This document shows, piece by piece, positions 25,795 to 35,510 of a DNA stretch of 64,000 bases. Origin of the DNA: Tectiglobus sp965247245 (lineage in GTDB: Bacteria; Pseudomonadota; Alphaproteobacteria; Rhizobiales; Hyphomicrobiaceae). The stretch spans positions 1,116,001-1,180,000 of the forward strand of contig CBDFGV010000003.1 in NCBI GenBank assembly GCA_965247245.1, read 5' to 3'. Each line of letters starts with the position of its first letter. The first letter of the stretch is position 1. The translations under genes were made by a program, and so were the position numbers. Under the pieces are notes generated by a model. The model did not search any database and was not told the DNA's origin. It was given only the letters and a program-made list of their open reading frames with translations.

Positions 25795-26370
25795 ATGAAA
25801 CCGATCGCCGTTCTTGCCGTATGCCTGAAGCTGTCTCTTTTGTTGCTGAGCACGACAGCCGCAAACGCCAATGATGAGGCAAAGCTCTGGGCAGCATTAC
25901 GCGACGGCAAAGCGTTCGCGATTATGCGTCACGCACTCGCACCTGGAACTGGTGATCCCGATAACTTCAAGATCAACGACTGCTCGACCCAGCGCAACCT
26001 ATCTGACATTGGCAGAAAACAAGCCATCAAGATTGGCAATCGTTTCCGACGTAACGGCATCAAGAAGGCCAATGTCTTCACCAGTCAATGGTGTCGATGT
26101 CGTGAAACCGCCAAGCTGCTCGATCTGGGTCCTGCCATTGACCTTCCGCCACTCAACTCATTCTTTCAGAGCTTCGAACGACGCGAACCCCAGACGCAGC
26201 AGCTCTTGCAATGGCTGAAGAATGATCGACCATCCGGCGTCGTTATTCTGTCGACACATCAAGTCAACGTATCCGCGCTGACGGATCGGTTCACCAGCTC
26301 CGGTGAAATTATTGTTGCGCAACTGACCGATGGTATAACAATCGAGGTACTCGGGAGCTTGCAAAACTGA
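25795..26370 (+). CDS. Secreted histidine phosphatase family protein
   Basis: A histidine-phosphatase-fold protein of 191 residues with a signal peptide (KPIAVLAVCLKLSLLLLSTTAANAN). The phosphohistidine motif is shortened to MRHALAPG with Arg45 and His46, and the second catalytic His is in LSTHQVNVSAL. SQWCRCRETAKLL is the usual third element. It should act in the periplasm on an unidentified phosphoester. AGGGAACC precedes the ATG. Convergent with the ABC permease gene. Confidence 0.88.
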   Translation: MKPIAVLAVCLKLSLLLLSTTAANANDEAKLWAALRDGKAFAIMRHALAPGTGDPDNFKINDCSTQRNLSDIGRKQAIKIGNRFRRNGIKKANVFTSQWCRCRETAKLLDLGPAIDLPPLNSFFQSFERREPQTQQLLQWLKNDRPSGVVILSTHQVNVSALTDRFTSSGEIIVAQLTDGITIEVLGSLQN

Positions 26371-26382
26371 GCACGAAGAGTC

Positions 26383-27492
26383 CTAGTGCGCGCGCATCGT
26401 TCTTCTACTGACGAGGCGTGCGATCAACAAACCGCCAAGACCGCTCACGACGAGTAGGGCACCCGGCAAGATGATCGCCGAGAACGAATCTCCGCGCCAA
26501 AAAACCGACGCGTAGGCTTCCAGCGCCCACGTATTCGGTGTGAGCCAGCCGAGCGTTTGCACCTCTACTGGCATCATGAAGCGAGGTACCATACTACCGC
26601 CGATTGCGGAGATAATGAGGACTAGCATCTGCCCGACGGTTTCGGCCTGCTGCTTGCTTCGGCAGAGCGTCACAAACGCAAGTGCAATACCAGCCGCTGA
26701 GACGGCACTGCAAACCGCAACGAACATCCACGGCCAGAGCTTATCCGGCAGCCCGATACCAAAGCCGAGCCACGCCACAAGGAATACGACCGTAGTCTGT
26801 ACAAAGCCTTGCAGAATGAGAAATATGAACTTGCCGTCTATGATAATGCCGACACCACCAGGCCCGAGAGCGAGACGATCGAGCAATCCGCGCTCGCGCT
26901 CATCCAGGTAACTGAGCGCCGCGGTCAATGTCGAGAACAACAAGAACATCATTGCGACCGCGCCAGCGTAGTAGGAGACTGCCGTGAATCCGCCGTCAGC
27001 CTCAATCACCGAACGCCTGACGATGATCCTGTCCGCACCGGGCGGCTTTGGCAGTCGATCGACGTAGGCCTCCTGCAGCAATCCCGCCAGCATTGAGCTT
27101 GCAATTTCCTTCGACGGATCAGTGAGGATCTCAAAGTGCTTTTGCCCAGGCAAGGGCGGCCTCTCAAGAGGACCGCTGCGTCGATAGACGACAATCGCAG
27201 CGTCTGCCGCACCGTCACGCACTGCATTGGCAAGCTCATTGACAGTACTTGTCTCCAAGGCAACGCGTTGCAGCTTGTCTGTCCGAAACAGATTTCTCAA
27301 AAGCTCTTGGGATGCCGCATTCGCTCGCTGGTCAAGGACAGCTACCCGGATTGCCAGCTCGCCCCCGCTAGCACCAGCAAAGATCACGGCAAAGATCGCA
27401 AACACGATTCCGGGTAGCAAGAAGCTCATCGCAAGTGTTGCGCGATCACGCAGCAGATTGAGCAGCATTATTTTGACAATGGCTTGTCTCAC
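26383..27492 (-). CDS. ABC-2 type exporter permease
   Basis: A membrane protein of 369 residues: one N-terminal helix, a large external domain (about 45-165) and five or six C-terminal helices, the layout of ABC-2 permeases of the YhhJ/DrrB-like class with a long extracytoplasmic loop. TALSYLDERERGLLDRLALGPGG contains the coupling helix. The start is a GTG that overlaps the stop of the ATPase gene by 4 nt (GTGA). Together they form one exporter. The substrate is unknown; crtB begins on the other side of the ATPase. Confidence 0.88.
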   Translation of the reverse strand: MRQAIVKIMLLNLLRDRATLAMSFLLPGIVFAIFAVIFAGASGGELAIRVAVLDQRANAASQELLRNLFRTDKLQRVALETSTVNELANAVRDGAADAAIVVYRRSGPLERPPLPGQKHFEILTDPSKEIASSMLAGLLQEAYVDRLPKPPGADRIIVRRSVIEADGGFTAVSYYAGAVAMMFLLFSTLTAALSYLDERERGLLDRLALGPGGVGIIIDGKFIFLILQGFVQTTVVFLVAWLGFGIGLPDKLWPWMFVAVCSAVSAAGIALAFVTLCRSKQQAETVGQMLVLIISAIGGSMVPRFMMPVEVQTLGWLTPNTWALEAYASVFWRGDSFSAIILPGALLVVSGLGGLLIARLVSRRTMRAH

Positions 27493-28451
27493 GCGTGCTC
27501 TCGCTCAGATTCTGATACGCATCGCGCAAGCAACATCTCGAGGCCAGCGCGCCTGACGGTCAACTCACCGGCAGACAGTTGCCCTCGACCAACCGCGTCC
27601 AACAACTTGAGCAAACGCGGGTCGTCCGATGGCAAAACACCGGACCAGGTCTGACCGGATTCATCCAAAAACAAACCAAGGTTCTCGAGTCCAAACTGCG
27701 GATTGGCTGAACCATTGGAGCCCGGCAGACTAGGATTGACCAATTTGATATCTCGCAGATTGTGAAAGACGTGCTGGATGAGCTGGGTTGGAACGCCCAG
27801 CGCGCGGATGCGACCTTTGACCAATATTGCCAAGCGATCAGCAAGAGCTTCCGCCTCATCGAGGTGATGCGTGACAAGCAGTATCGAAACGCCATCGGCC
27901 TTCAGACCGTGTAGCAAATCTACGATGCCGGCTTGAGCATCCACGTCCAGTCCAACCGTCGGCTCGTCGAGCACCAACAAGGAAGGACGATGCATCAGAG
28001 CAGCGGCGATATTGATGCGACGTTGCATTCCACCCGATAGATGGTTAACAGGCTCGTTCATCCTGTCTGCGAGCTGAACGCGCTCCAGCAAATCATCAGC
28101 GCGCGCTTTCGCCTTCCGCCCATGGACGCGCATCAGTGCACCAAATGCCAGCAAGTTTTCTCGCGCCGTAAGCTTCTCGAAAAGAGCGATGCGCTGTGGG
28201 ACCAGTCCGAGAGAACGACGCGCCATAGCGGATTTGACAGGGTCCCTACCGAGTATACTAACACGACCTCGGCGCGGCCTGATCTGACCACTAATCGTAC
28301 GCAACAGCGTTGACTTGCCAGCCCCATTGGGTCCAAGAACAGCCACCAATTCTCCGGCAACCGAGCTTAACCCGACATCCTTGAGGACAGGCTTTCCGCC
28401 GAGAACGACATCTAGCTGAGATATGGACAGAACAGGGTCGCGCTGCTGCAT
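27489..28451 (-). CDS. ABC transporter ATP-binding protein
   Basis: An ABC ATPase of 320 residues. Walker A GPNGAGKST with Lys46, the signature LSGGMQRR, Walker B LLVLDEPTVGLD, and the H-loop in LLVTHHLDEAE are all intact, so it should be active. The C-terminal 90 residues extend beyond the nucleotide-binding domain, as in DrrA-type export ATPases. It forms an operon with the permease and is divergent from crtB across 240 bp. Confidence 0.93.
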   Translation of the reverse strand: MQQRDPVLSISQLDVVLGGKPVLKDVGLSSVAGELVAVLGPNGAGKSTLLRTISGQIRPRRGRVSILGRDPVKSAMARRSLGLVPQRIALFEKLTARENLLAFGALMRVHGRKAKARADDLLERVQLADRMNEPVNHLSGGMQRRINIAAALMHRPSLLVLDEPTVGLDVDAQAGIVDLLHGLKADGVSILLVTHHLDEAEALADRLAILVKGRIRALGVPTQLIQHVFHNLRDIKLVNPSLPGSNGSANPQFGLENLGLFLDESGQTWSGVLPSDDPRLLKLLDAVGRGQLSAGELTVRRAGLEMLLARCVSESEREHA

Positions 28452-28694
28452 CTTGCAAAGACAATCCTAAAGACAAACAAAAAGGACAGGCGCCGACAGA
28501 ACACGACCACTTCGTCCACTCAGCATCGCTTCAGACCTTCGACGCCAACTTTCGTTATCACGTTGCGAGAAACCTTACGAGTAGCGATCCAGCGCAGATT
28601 GATCCTCTATCCGTCTTAATCGTACTTTGTGTACAACTCGCGGCAATGTTTCGATGGCCAGAATCGGCAAGCATATGAGGCAGCAAAGAAAACG

Positions 28695-29654
28695 ATGAAT
28701 GCGCCAGAACATTCACCAGCAGACCTTGTCGCGTTCAGCCGCGAGCAGATTGAGCAAGGCTCAAAGAGCTTCGCAGTTGCCGCCAAACTCTTTGCGCCAG
28801 AAACACGTGCCAGCGCTTTCATGCTCTATGCGTGGTGCCGCCACTGCGATGATGTCATCGATGGTCAAACACTTGGGTTCAATCAGGCGACAAACGACAG
28901 CCCAATCGGCGAAAGTGCTTTGGCGCTCGTCAGAGATCTGGAAGAAAAAACTCTGGCAGCTTGCTCCGGCCAAGCCGAAGAACCGGTTTTCCAAGCGCTC
29001 AGCAGCGTCTGCGCAAAACACAACATTCCGTCGAAATACCCACTGGACCTGATCGCAGGTTTTCGAATGGATGCGGAGGCCCGGACCTATCAAACCATCG
29101 ATGACACCTTAGAATACTGTTATCACGTGGCTGGGGTCGTCGGTGTCATGATGGCTATGGTCATGGGCGTTAAGGATCGCGCGGTCCTAGATCGCGCATG
29201 CGATCTGGGGCTTGCATTTCAACTCACGAATATTGCACGCGACATCGTTGCGGATCATGAAGTCGATCGCGTTTACCTGCCGGAGGACTGGCTGGCGAGC
29301 GCGGGCCTCAACCGCACCAACATGGCAGAAGTTGCACATCGAGCTCAGCTCTCCAACGTTGCCAATAGATTGCTCGACACTGCAGAGCCATACTATCGAT
29401 CTGCGATGCTTGGTCTACCGCACTTGCCGCTGCGATCTGCGTGGGCAGTCGCAGTCGCGCTCAAGGTCTATCGAGCCATCGGATTGAAGGTACGCGAACG
29501 TGGCGCAGCAGCCTGGGATCAACGCGCCAGCACGAGCAAACTTTCAAAGCTCAGCGGTGTCGCCTCAGGATTAGGTGTTTCGCTGGTTTCACGCACACGA
29601 CAGAACGACAATCTGAAGTCGCCCAGAACCGGCTTATGGACAATGCCGGATTGA
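28695..29654 (+). CDS. crtB: Phytoene synthase
   Basis: A squalene/phytoene synthase of 319 residues that joins two geranylgeranyl diphosphates into 15-cis-phytoene. Both aspartate-rich motifs are present: CRHCDDVIDG near residue 50 and NIARDIVADHEVDRVYLP near residue 195. FRMDAEARTYQTIDDTLEYCYHVAG is the usual central signature. The ATG at 28695 gives a normal N-terminus (GAGG lies 13 nt upstream, rather far); a GTG at 28629 would add 22 unlikely residues. It is convergent with crtW, with 12 bp between the stops. Confidence 0.94.
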   Translation: MNAPEHSPADLVAFSREQIEQGSKSFAVAAKLFAPETRASAFMLYAWCRHCDDVIDGQTLGFNQATNDSPIGESALALVRDLEEKTLAACSGQAEEPVFQALSSVCAKHNIPSKYPLDLIAGFRMDAEARTYQTIDDTLEYCYHVAGVVGVMMAMVMGVKDRAVLDRACDLGLAFQLTNIARDIVADHEVDRVYLPEDWLASAGLNRTNMAEVAHRAQLSNVANRLLDTAEPYYRSAMLGLPHLPLRSAWAVAVALKVYRAIGLKVRERGAAAWDQRASTSKLSKLSGVASGLGVSLVSRTRQNDNLKSPRTGLWTMPD

Positions 29655-29666
29655 GCAGCAGCAATT

Positions 29667-30434
29667 CTAGGGCGCATTGAATCCGGGAGCATCATCCCGC
29701 GCATTCCGTGCCGTTGGCAGTCGCCACCAAGGCAGCGACGGATACAAGTGATGCTCATGATGATAGCCAAAATGGAAGCAAGTCAGCAGCGAGGCCAGCC
29801 AACTCCATTCGTTGCTGCGCGTACGGTGACGATCAACAAACGTCTCCGTAGTCGGCCGGTGTGGCAGGTACGTACCAAAATAGAAGAGCTGTAACGACGA
29901 CAAGATCGCAGGCGCTGCCCAAAACACCAACAGGTTGCTGTAACTGACTTGAAGGATCAGCAGATACACACCGCTCACGAGGGACAAGAAGACGAGCTGC
30001 TTCCAGCCAAAGTACTCAATGAAGAACCGGACATACCAGTTCAGAAAACCGTGCGGTGGGCGCTCATCGAAGTCAGGATCGTCCTTAGTTCCAGAATGGC
30101 GATGATGGAGATGGTGCTTGCGATTGAGCTTATCAAACTCGAAACCAGCATAAAGTCCCAAGCAGATTTGTCCGATTAACCTGTTCCATGACGGGCGGAA
30201 TGGAACGAGTGACCCGTGCATACAGTCGTGAGCAACAATAAACATGCCGACAAACAGCCAACAATTGATCGCCACCAAAGCAGGCGCAGTGACAATGGAA
30301 TGCCAGCCCCATTGATAAAAGAAAACGCCGACGAGGTGCGTGATGAGCCAACCGGCAAGAATGCCACCTGCTAGCAACAATCCATAAGTCGCCTGCTTGC
30401 CCTGATCACCTTTATCAGTGGTTGTCGCTGCCAT
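29667..30434 (-). CDS. crtW: Beta-carotene ketolase, CrtW type
   Basis: A membrane di-iron oxygenase of 255 residues. The three histidine clusters match CrtW: FIVAHDCMHGSL, HHLHHRHSGTKDDPDF and LTCFHFGYHHEHHLYPSLPW; FGTYLPHRP is a further CrtW hallmark. It adds 4-keto groups to the rings of beta-carotene to give echinenone and canthaxanthin. Its ATG overlaps the crtE stop (TGATG), with AAGG upstream; a GTG at 30437 is also possible. No lycopene cyclase, which must make its substrate, is in this window. Confidence 0.93.
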   Translation of the reverse strand: MAATTTDKGDQGKQATYGLLLAGGILAGWLITHLVGVFFYQWGWHSIVTAPALVAINCWLFVGMFIVAHDCMHGSLVPFRPSWNRLIGQICLGLYAGFEFDKLNRKHHLHHRHSGTKDDPDFDERPPHGFLNWYVRFFIEYFGWKQLVFLSLVSGVYLLILQVSYSNLLVFWAAPAILSSLQLFYFGTYLPHRPTTETFVDRHRTRSNEWSWLASLLTCFHFGYHHEHHLYPSLPWWRLPTARNARDDAPGFNAP

Positions 30435-31399
30435 CACTCAACCTTGCCAGCCATCACCGGAGCTGATCCGATCACAGTGCGCATGGCGCGTGTAAGATCC
30501 AGCGTGTATTGGCGAATCTCATCGACCTGGATGCGTGAAGCCTCCAGACAATCCAGCGCCATCGCAATTTGGCGAAGTGCGCGCTTCATTGCAGCATCCC
30601 TGCCTAACAACCCAACGACGGTCGGCTTGCCTTCATCCTTGAGCGTATCTTTGCCGGCATCCTGTGCCGCAGTCGAAACATCAATCAGATCATCGAATTC
30701 CTGAAACGCCTTGCCAAGAAGCATACCAAAATCGCTGAGCATCCACTTTCGTGGTCCATCGACACCAGCAGCTATGCACCCCAACTCCGCAGCCGCAGCA
30801 AACAGTGTGCCTGTTTTTAAGGCATGGGTCAGTTCGACATTCGCAAGCGACGGCTCCGGCGGCGTGATATCGCGCATTTGGCCGGCTGACATACCTGTCG
30901 GTCCGATAGCACTGGCAAGGCAGATGACTGCTTGGTTACGCTGCACAGCAGATAGCTGAGAACTCGCGGCCAGAATTCTCAAGGCCTCACTTAACAGCGC
31001 AATGCCGGCCAGCACCGCTGTTGGCTCCCCATACTTTGCGTGGTTCGTCGGTTCGCCGCGCCGGGTGTTCGCATTGTCCATTGATGGTAGATCATCAATG
31101 ATCAGTGACGCCGTATGGACCATCTCAACGGCATGAGCACAATCAGTTGCGGTCTTCCAGGGCTTCTCCCAGCCGTTCGCAATTAGCAAAACCAGGAGAC
31201 CGCGTGCGCGCTTACCCCGCAACCTCAGACTATAGCGCATAGCCTCGTTAACGATGTCGCCGGCCGACTCATCACCAGCACTGCGGATCTCAGGCATCTC
31301 CGACAATGCGTTGATCATATCCGTGACAAGGGCCGACTGATCGCCGTGCCCACTAGCCGGACAGGTCAGCGCTTCAATATCCCCCGATTGTGCGCTCAT
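30434..31399 (-). CDS. crtE: Geranylgeranyl diphosphate synthase
   Basis: An all-trans prenyl diphosphate synthase of 321 residues. The first aspartate-rich motif is IIDDLPSMDNANTRRGEPTN, the second EFDDLIDVSTAAQD; LRGKRARGLL corresponds to the first lysine/arginine substrate site. It supplies the C20 precursor to CrtB. It overlaps crtW and is divergent from the isomerase gene, so two transcripts for the pathway probably start in the 135 bp before 31535. Confidence 0.93.
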   Translation of the reverse strand: MSAQSGDIEALTCPASGHGDQSALVTDMINALSEMPEIRSAGDESAGDIVNEAMRYSLRLRGKRARGLLVLLIANGWEKPWKTATDCAHAVEMVHTASLIIDDLPSMDNANTRRGEPTNHAKYGEPTAVLAGIALLSEALRILAASSQLSAVQRNQAVICLASAIGPTGMSAGQMRDITPPEPSLANVELTHALKTGTLFAAAAELGCIAAGVDGPRKWMLSDFGMLLGKAFQEFDDLIDVSTAAQDAGKDTLKDEGKPTVVGLLGRDAAMKRALRQIAMALDCLEASRIQVDEIRQYTLDLTRAMRTVIGSAPVMAGKVE

Positions 31400-31534
31400 T
31401 TACTGGCCCTTTTTGACCAAAACAGTTGAGATACCTTGGATCATGACTATGAACCGATTTAGACTTCCAAGCGTTACGACAAACTGGGCCGATTGGATTG
31501 GGCTCAGGCTGCAATCGGATACGGCGTCAGGTCA

Positions 31535-32575
31535 ATGACAGATATCGAACAACGTAAGAATGACCATCTCGATATCGTTTTGCGCAACGAAGTTAAAGCC
31601 ATTCAGCCAGACAGTGGCTTACAAGACATACATTTCGTCCATTGCGCCCTGCCTGAGTTAGATTTGTCACAAATTGATCTCAAAACCAACTTCCTTGGCA
31701 AACGCATCAATGCGCCGATCCTGATAAGCTCAATGACCGGTGGGCCGGTACGCGCCGCGACCCTCAACAAGAACATTGCAGTTGCGTGCGACGCCCTTGG
31801 CCTGGCCTTCGGCGTAGGTTCCCAGCGGATCGCACTTCAGGGCACGAGCGCCGCAGGCTTTGGCAAGGATCTTCGCCAAGCCGCGCCGAATGCCGTCATC
31901 CTGGCCAATTTCGGCGCCGCCCAACTGCACGATTGGGAAGGTGTTGAAATGGCACACCGCGCCGTGGACATGATCGAGGCAGATGGCCTGATCATCCATC
32001 TCAACCCAATGCAGGAAGCCGTGCAGCCGAACGGTGATACGAACTGGTCGGACCTTCTCCGAAAGATCGAGAATATCTGTAAGGCTTGCGATTTTCCCGT
32101 CATCTGCAAGGAAGTCGGTGCAGGACTCTCTGGCACCGTAGCGCGCAAGCTTGTCGATGTGGGTGTCTCAGTCATCGACGTGGCTGGTCGAGGTGGAACC
32201 AGCTGGGTCACCATCGAGGCCGAGAGGGCTGAAGATGCCAGACAAAAGCTCATCGCGGAGCCGTTTCATGACTGGGGCATTCCTACGGCCCGGGCAATCG
32301 TCGATGTCCGAAAGTCCTGTCCGGATACAACGATTATATCATCAGGTGGCATACGTGACGGCCTCGACTGCGCCAAGTCAATTCGGCTCGGTGCCGACCT
32401 GGCAGGACTTGCCGCTGGTGTCCTGACCGCAGCTATCGATGATGAGCGGACACTCATCGAGCAGCTTGAGGTCATAATTCAACAGTTACGCATCGCATGT
32501 TTCTGCACCGGCAGCGGCGATCTGGCCCAACTTCGCAATGCACCACTCCTCGACCAACCATCGTATATGCAGTAG
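31535..32575 (+). CDS. fni: Type 2 isopentenyl-diphosphate delta-isomerase
   Basis: An FMN-dependent isomerase of 346 residues that interconverts isopentenyl and dimethylallyl diphosphate. Motifs: RKNDHLDIV at the N-terminus, ISSMTGG, FGVGSQR, HLNPMQEAVQPNGD, CKEVGAGLSG, DVAGRGGTSWVTIE and SSGGIRDGLD in the flavin phosphate loop. The ATG at 31535 is preferred; an upstream TTG at 31493 adds 14 residues with no support. It precedes crtI by 48 bp, so precursor supply and desaturation are co-transcribed. Confidence 0.93.
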   Translation: MTDIEQRKNDHLDIVLRNEVKAIQPDSGLQDIHFVHCALPELDLSQIDLKTNFLGKRINAPILISSMTGGPVRAATLNKNIAVACDALGLAFGVGSQRIALQGTSAAGFGKDLRQAAPNAVILANFGAAQLHDWEGVEMAHRAVDMIEADGLIIHLNPMQEAVQPNGDTNWSDLLRKIENICKACDFPVICKEVGAGLSGTVARKLVDVGVSVIDVAGRGGTSWVTIEAERAEDARQKLIAEPFHDWGIPTARAIVDVRKSCPDTTIISSGGIRDGLDCAKSIRLGADLAGLAAGVLTAAIDDERTLIEQLEVIIQQLRIACFCTGSGDLAQLRNAPLLDQPSYMQ

Positions 32576-32623
32576 GCCACGCGCCAAATTTAGCCAGACG
32601 ATTTGCAGAGGAAGATAGCTGCC

Positions 32624-34156
32624 GTGTCGACGACTATCAATGATGCTCCCGTCCAATCGCAAAGAACTTCCAACGCAGAAACTGCCAAAGCCGTCGTAAT
32701 CGGCGCAGGGTTCGGCGGACTGGCGGCAGCCCTCCGGCTGCGAGCTAAAGGCTATGACGTCACCGTCCTGGATCGCGCAAAACTACCCGGTGGCCGCGCG
32801 CAGGTGTTCGAAATGGGCGGCTATCGCCACGACGCGGGCCCGACAGTGATTACTGCACCGTTTCTATTTGCCGAACTCTTCGAACTGTTCGGGAAAGACA
32901 TCAAAGACTATGTAACCTTCGTGCCACTCAAACCTTGGTATCGGTTCCGGTTTCCAGACGGCGATACTTTTGACTACGGCGGCACGCTCGAGGACACGCT
33001 CTGCGAGATCCGGCGCATTGAGCCGCAAGATGAAGCTGGCTATATGCGCCTCCTGGAGCACTCCAAGAATCTCTATGACGTCGGCTTCACTGAACTTGCA
33101 GATCAACCGTTCCACAATCCGCTCAAGATGGTCCGCCAGATACCGCGATTGGTCGGGCTGCGCAGCGATCGAACGGTCTGGCAACTCGTCTGCCGCCACT
33201 TGAAAAGCGATAAGCTGCGCCAAGCGTTCTCGATCCAGCCTTTGCTTGTTGGTGGCAACCCGTTCGAGACAACCAGCATCTATGGTCTCATCCACTATTT
33301 GGAACGCGAGTGGGGCGTCTATTTCGCTATGGGCGGAACTGGCAAGTTGGTATCTGCATTGACGACCCTCATGGCTGAGGAAGGAATAAGGCTAGAGAAC
33401 AATCGGACCGTCTCTGAGTTGGTGCTCGACGGAAGCTCGGCCAAAGGCGTCAAGCTCACAACAGGCGAAACGATCAACGCAGATGTTGTTGTATCCAACG
33501 CAGATCCGCTCCACCTCTATTCAGAGATGCTTCCCAAAGACAAGTTGAAGTCGATACCGCGCTTAAAGCTGAATTCGCGCAAGTCGATGGGCCTCTACGT
33601 CCTATATTTCGGTACGTCGCAGACATATCCGGATGTTGCGCACCACACGATCTGGCTTGGAAATCGATACAAGGAGCTGCTCCACGACATCTTCCGCCGT
33701 AAAGTCATGACAGAGGATTTTTCGCTCTACGTACATCGACCAACGGCTACCGATCGGTCCTTCGCACCGGAGGGTCACGACTCGTTCTATGTCTTATGCC
33801 CAGTGCCAAACCTTGATGGTGATGTCGATTGGGAAGTTGAAGGGCCACGTCTCCAAGCGCGCGTAATCGAAGCGTTGGAAGAGACGATGCTGCCTGGCTT
33901 GTCGTCCGTTATTCAGTCACCATTCTACATGACGCCAAAAGATTTCGAGAATGACTACTTAAGCACGGCTGGCGCAGGCTTCTCGATTGCACCCCACTTC
34001 ACACAGTCTGCCTGGTTCCGTTTCCACAACAAGGCGGAAGGAATCAAGAACCTCTATCTCGTTGGAGCCGGCACACACCCTGGAGCGGGCCTACCCGGCG
34101 TTGTTTCCTCGGCAAAGGTTATCGAGAAGCTGGTTCCCAACCTCGTCAGCGGCTAG
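32624..34156 (+). CDS. crtI: Phytoene desaturase
   Basis: A CrtI-type desaturase of 510 residues that converts phytoene to lycopene (or neurosporene) in the membrane. The dinucleotide motif is VVIGAGFGGLAAALRLRAKG, followed by LPGGRAQVFEMGGYRHDAGP, and the C-terminal family signature is YLVGAGTHPGAGLPGVVSSA. The start is a GTG at 32624 with AGAGGAAG 9 nt upstream; the TTG at 32603 lacks such a site. It is downstream of fni in the same operon. Confidence 0.94.
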   Translation: MSTTINDAPVQSQRTSNAETAKAVVIGAGFGGLAAALRLRAKGYDVTVLDRAKLPGGRAQVFEMGGYRHDAGPTVITAPFLFAELFELFGKDIKDYVTFVPLKPWYRFRFPDGDTFDYGGTLEDTLCEIRRIEPQDEAGYMRLLEHSKNLYDVGFTELADQPFHNPLKMVRQIPRLVGLRSDRTVWQLVCRHLKSDKLRQAFSIQPLLVGGNPFETTSIYGLIHYLEREWGVYFAMGGTGKLVSALTTLMAEEGIRLENNRTVSELVLDGSSAKGVKLTTGETINADVVVSNADPLHLYSEMLPKDKLKSIPRLKLNSRKSMGLYVLYFGTSQTYPDVAHHTIWLGNRYKELLHDIFRRKVMTEDFSLYVHRPTATDRSFAPEGHDSFYVLCPVPNLDGDVDWEVEGPRLQARVIEALEETMLPGLSSVIQSPFYMTPKDFENDYLSTAGAGFSIAPHFTQSAWFRFHNKAEGIKNLYLVGAGTHPGAGLPGVVSSAKVIEKLVPNLVSG

Positions 34157-34251
34157 ACTTTTTGGCCTTACTGAACTGTGCCAACAGGCAGCCTAACCCA
34201 TCGGCCACATTTACGAGTTCTCAACCAATCTGACAGGCTTGTGAGGTGCCT

Positions 34252-34710
34252 GTGAACGAGATCTCGGTTAATGTCCAACGTCTAAAGCCCCGCGATAGAA
34301 GTGAACCTGCAGACGTGAGCCAAACAGCAAACATATTGCTTAGATGCCTAGTATTTCTGGGTCTGCTCGCGACAGTGAATGTCGGGGCCCAGGCAGGCAA
34401 GCATGCGCTTGATCAGATTGAGCCTCGAGCTGGCGTACATCACGTTGACAGCACCCCGTGCAAGAAGTTTGAGCTGCCTGATCCGATTGAGCATAAATGC
34501 CATCGCGCTACATCTCAGGCTCCAGTCTCTTCTCGTCCGAGACCAAACGAAAAGTCCGAAACGACTGATCTGAAGTCTGCGGCGCTAAGCCCGACGCAAG
34601 TTGAAAGCGGCGTAGGCGAGCCTGAGTATCCAGAGTTCAAAGTACGCCAAGCCTCTCGCCGGTCCTCATTCTGGCAGGTCTTCGCTTATTCTGGTCGCCT
34701 TCGAAACTAG
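34252..34710 (+). CDS. Hypothetical single-pass membrane or secreted protein
   Basis: A protein of about 152 residues with one hydrophobic helix (LLRCLVFLGLLATVNVGA, about 27-44) after a polar N-terminus, then a hydrophilic region with two cysteines (STPCKKFE and EHKCHRA) and a C-terminal aromatic stretch. The GTG at 34252 follows GAGG by 6 nt. No family was recognised. It lies between crtI and an L,D-transpeptidase gene on the same strand. Coding potential is moderate only. Confidence 0.45.
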   Translation: MNEISVNVQRLKPRDRSEPADVSQTANILLRCLVFLGLLATVNVGAQAGKHALDQIEPRAGVHHVDSTPCKKFELPDPIEHKCHRATSQAPVSSRPRPNEKSETTDLKSAALSPTQVESGVGEPEYPEFKVRQASRRSSFWQVFAYSGRLRN

Positions 34711-34854
34711 CTCCTGATCCCTGCTCAAGCACGACTTTCTCGTTTGCAACGCTTCAACTGCGTCGTGCGGCACGAGAGAGTTCGACCACTCGTCACTCGT
34801 CAGATCTGAGCACCAGCGGTCTCGCTTATGCGGGCGCCGATCAGGAGAACTTTG

Positions 34855-35433
34855 ATGAAATTCCATTTACGCTGCGCCCTCGCCGCGGCTGCGATTACGC
34901 TCGCCCTCACACCTACAGCACAAGCCCAGAGTTTCTGGTCTTCGATGCCAGAACTTAACTCACTCGAAGACAAGGTCCTTGTTAGCTTCCCGCGCAGGTA
35001 CGCCAAAGGCAATATCATTGTCAGCTTTGGAGACCGGCGCCTCTACCATGTGATTTCGCGTGGCAGAGCCATAAGCTACCCCATCGCGATCCCGCGCAAG
35101 GAAGCCCGCTGGCAAGGTGCGCTCAACGTCACACGCAAGAAGGTGAAACCATCGTGGACACCGACAGCATCCATGCGACGTGACAACCCCAAACTGCCGG
35201 CATTCGTACCAGGTGGACACCCACGCAACCCTATGGGTGCGCGCGCTCTATATTTGGGCAGCACGCTCTACCGCATCCACGGCACAGATGCGCCCTGGAC
35301 AATCGGCCAGAACGTATCACGTGGATGCATCCGCATGCACAACGCGCACGTGATCGAGCTCTACGACAAGGTTCGGGTCGGAGCCAAAGTGTTGGCAACC
35401 TGGAAGGCCTACCGGGCCAAGCGTGTTGGCTAA
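34855..35433 (+). CDS. Periplasmic L,D-transpeptidase (YkuD domain)
   Basis: A secreted L,D-transpeptidase of 192 residues. It has a signal peptide (KFHLRCALAAAAITLALTPTAQAQ), a YkuD domain that begins with NIIVSFGDRRLYHV, and the catalytic signature HGTDAPWTIGQNVSRGCIRMHN with Cys158 and the upstream His. It forms 3-3 peptidoglycan cross-links or attaches proteins to the wall. AGGAG lies 7 nt before the ATG at 34855. The TWTPTASMRR-like segment and NPMGARALYLG are usual for the short alphaproteobacterial members. Confidence 0.93.
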   Translation: MKFHLRCALAAAAITLALTPTAQAQSFWSSMPELNSLEDKVLVSFPRRYAKGNIIVSFGDRRLYHVISRGRAISYPIAIPRKEARWQGALNVTRKKVKPSWTPTASMRRDNPKLPAFVPGGHPRNPMGARALYLGSTLYRIHGTDAPWTIGQNVSRGCIRMHNAHVIELYDKVRVGAKVLATWKAYRAKRVG

Positions 35434-35510
35434 GCCAATATATTTCAAGACAACCCGGTGCCGGTTTAAGCGCTGGCACAATTTCCAATTAGATTGCACG
35501 AGAAAGTAAG

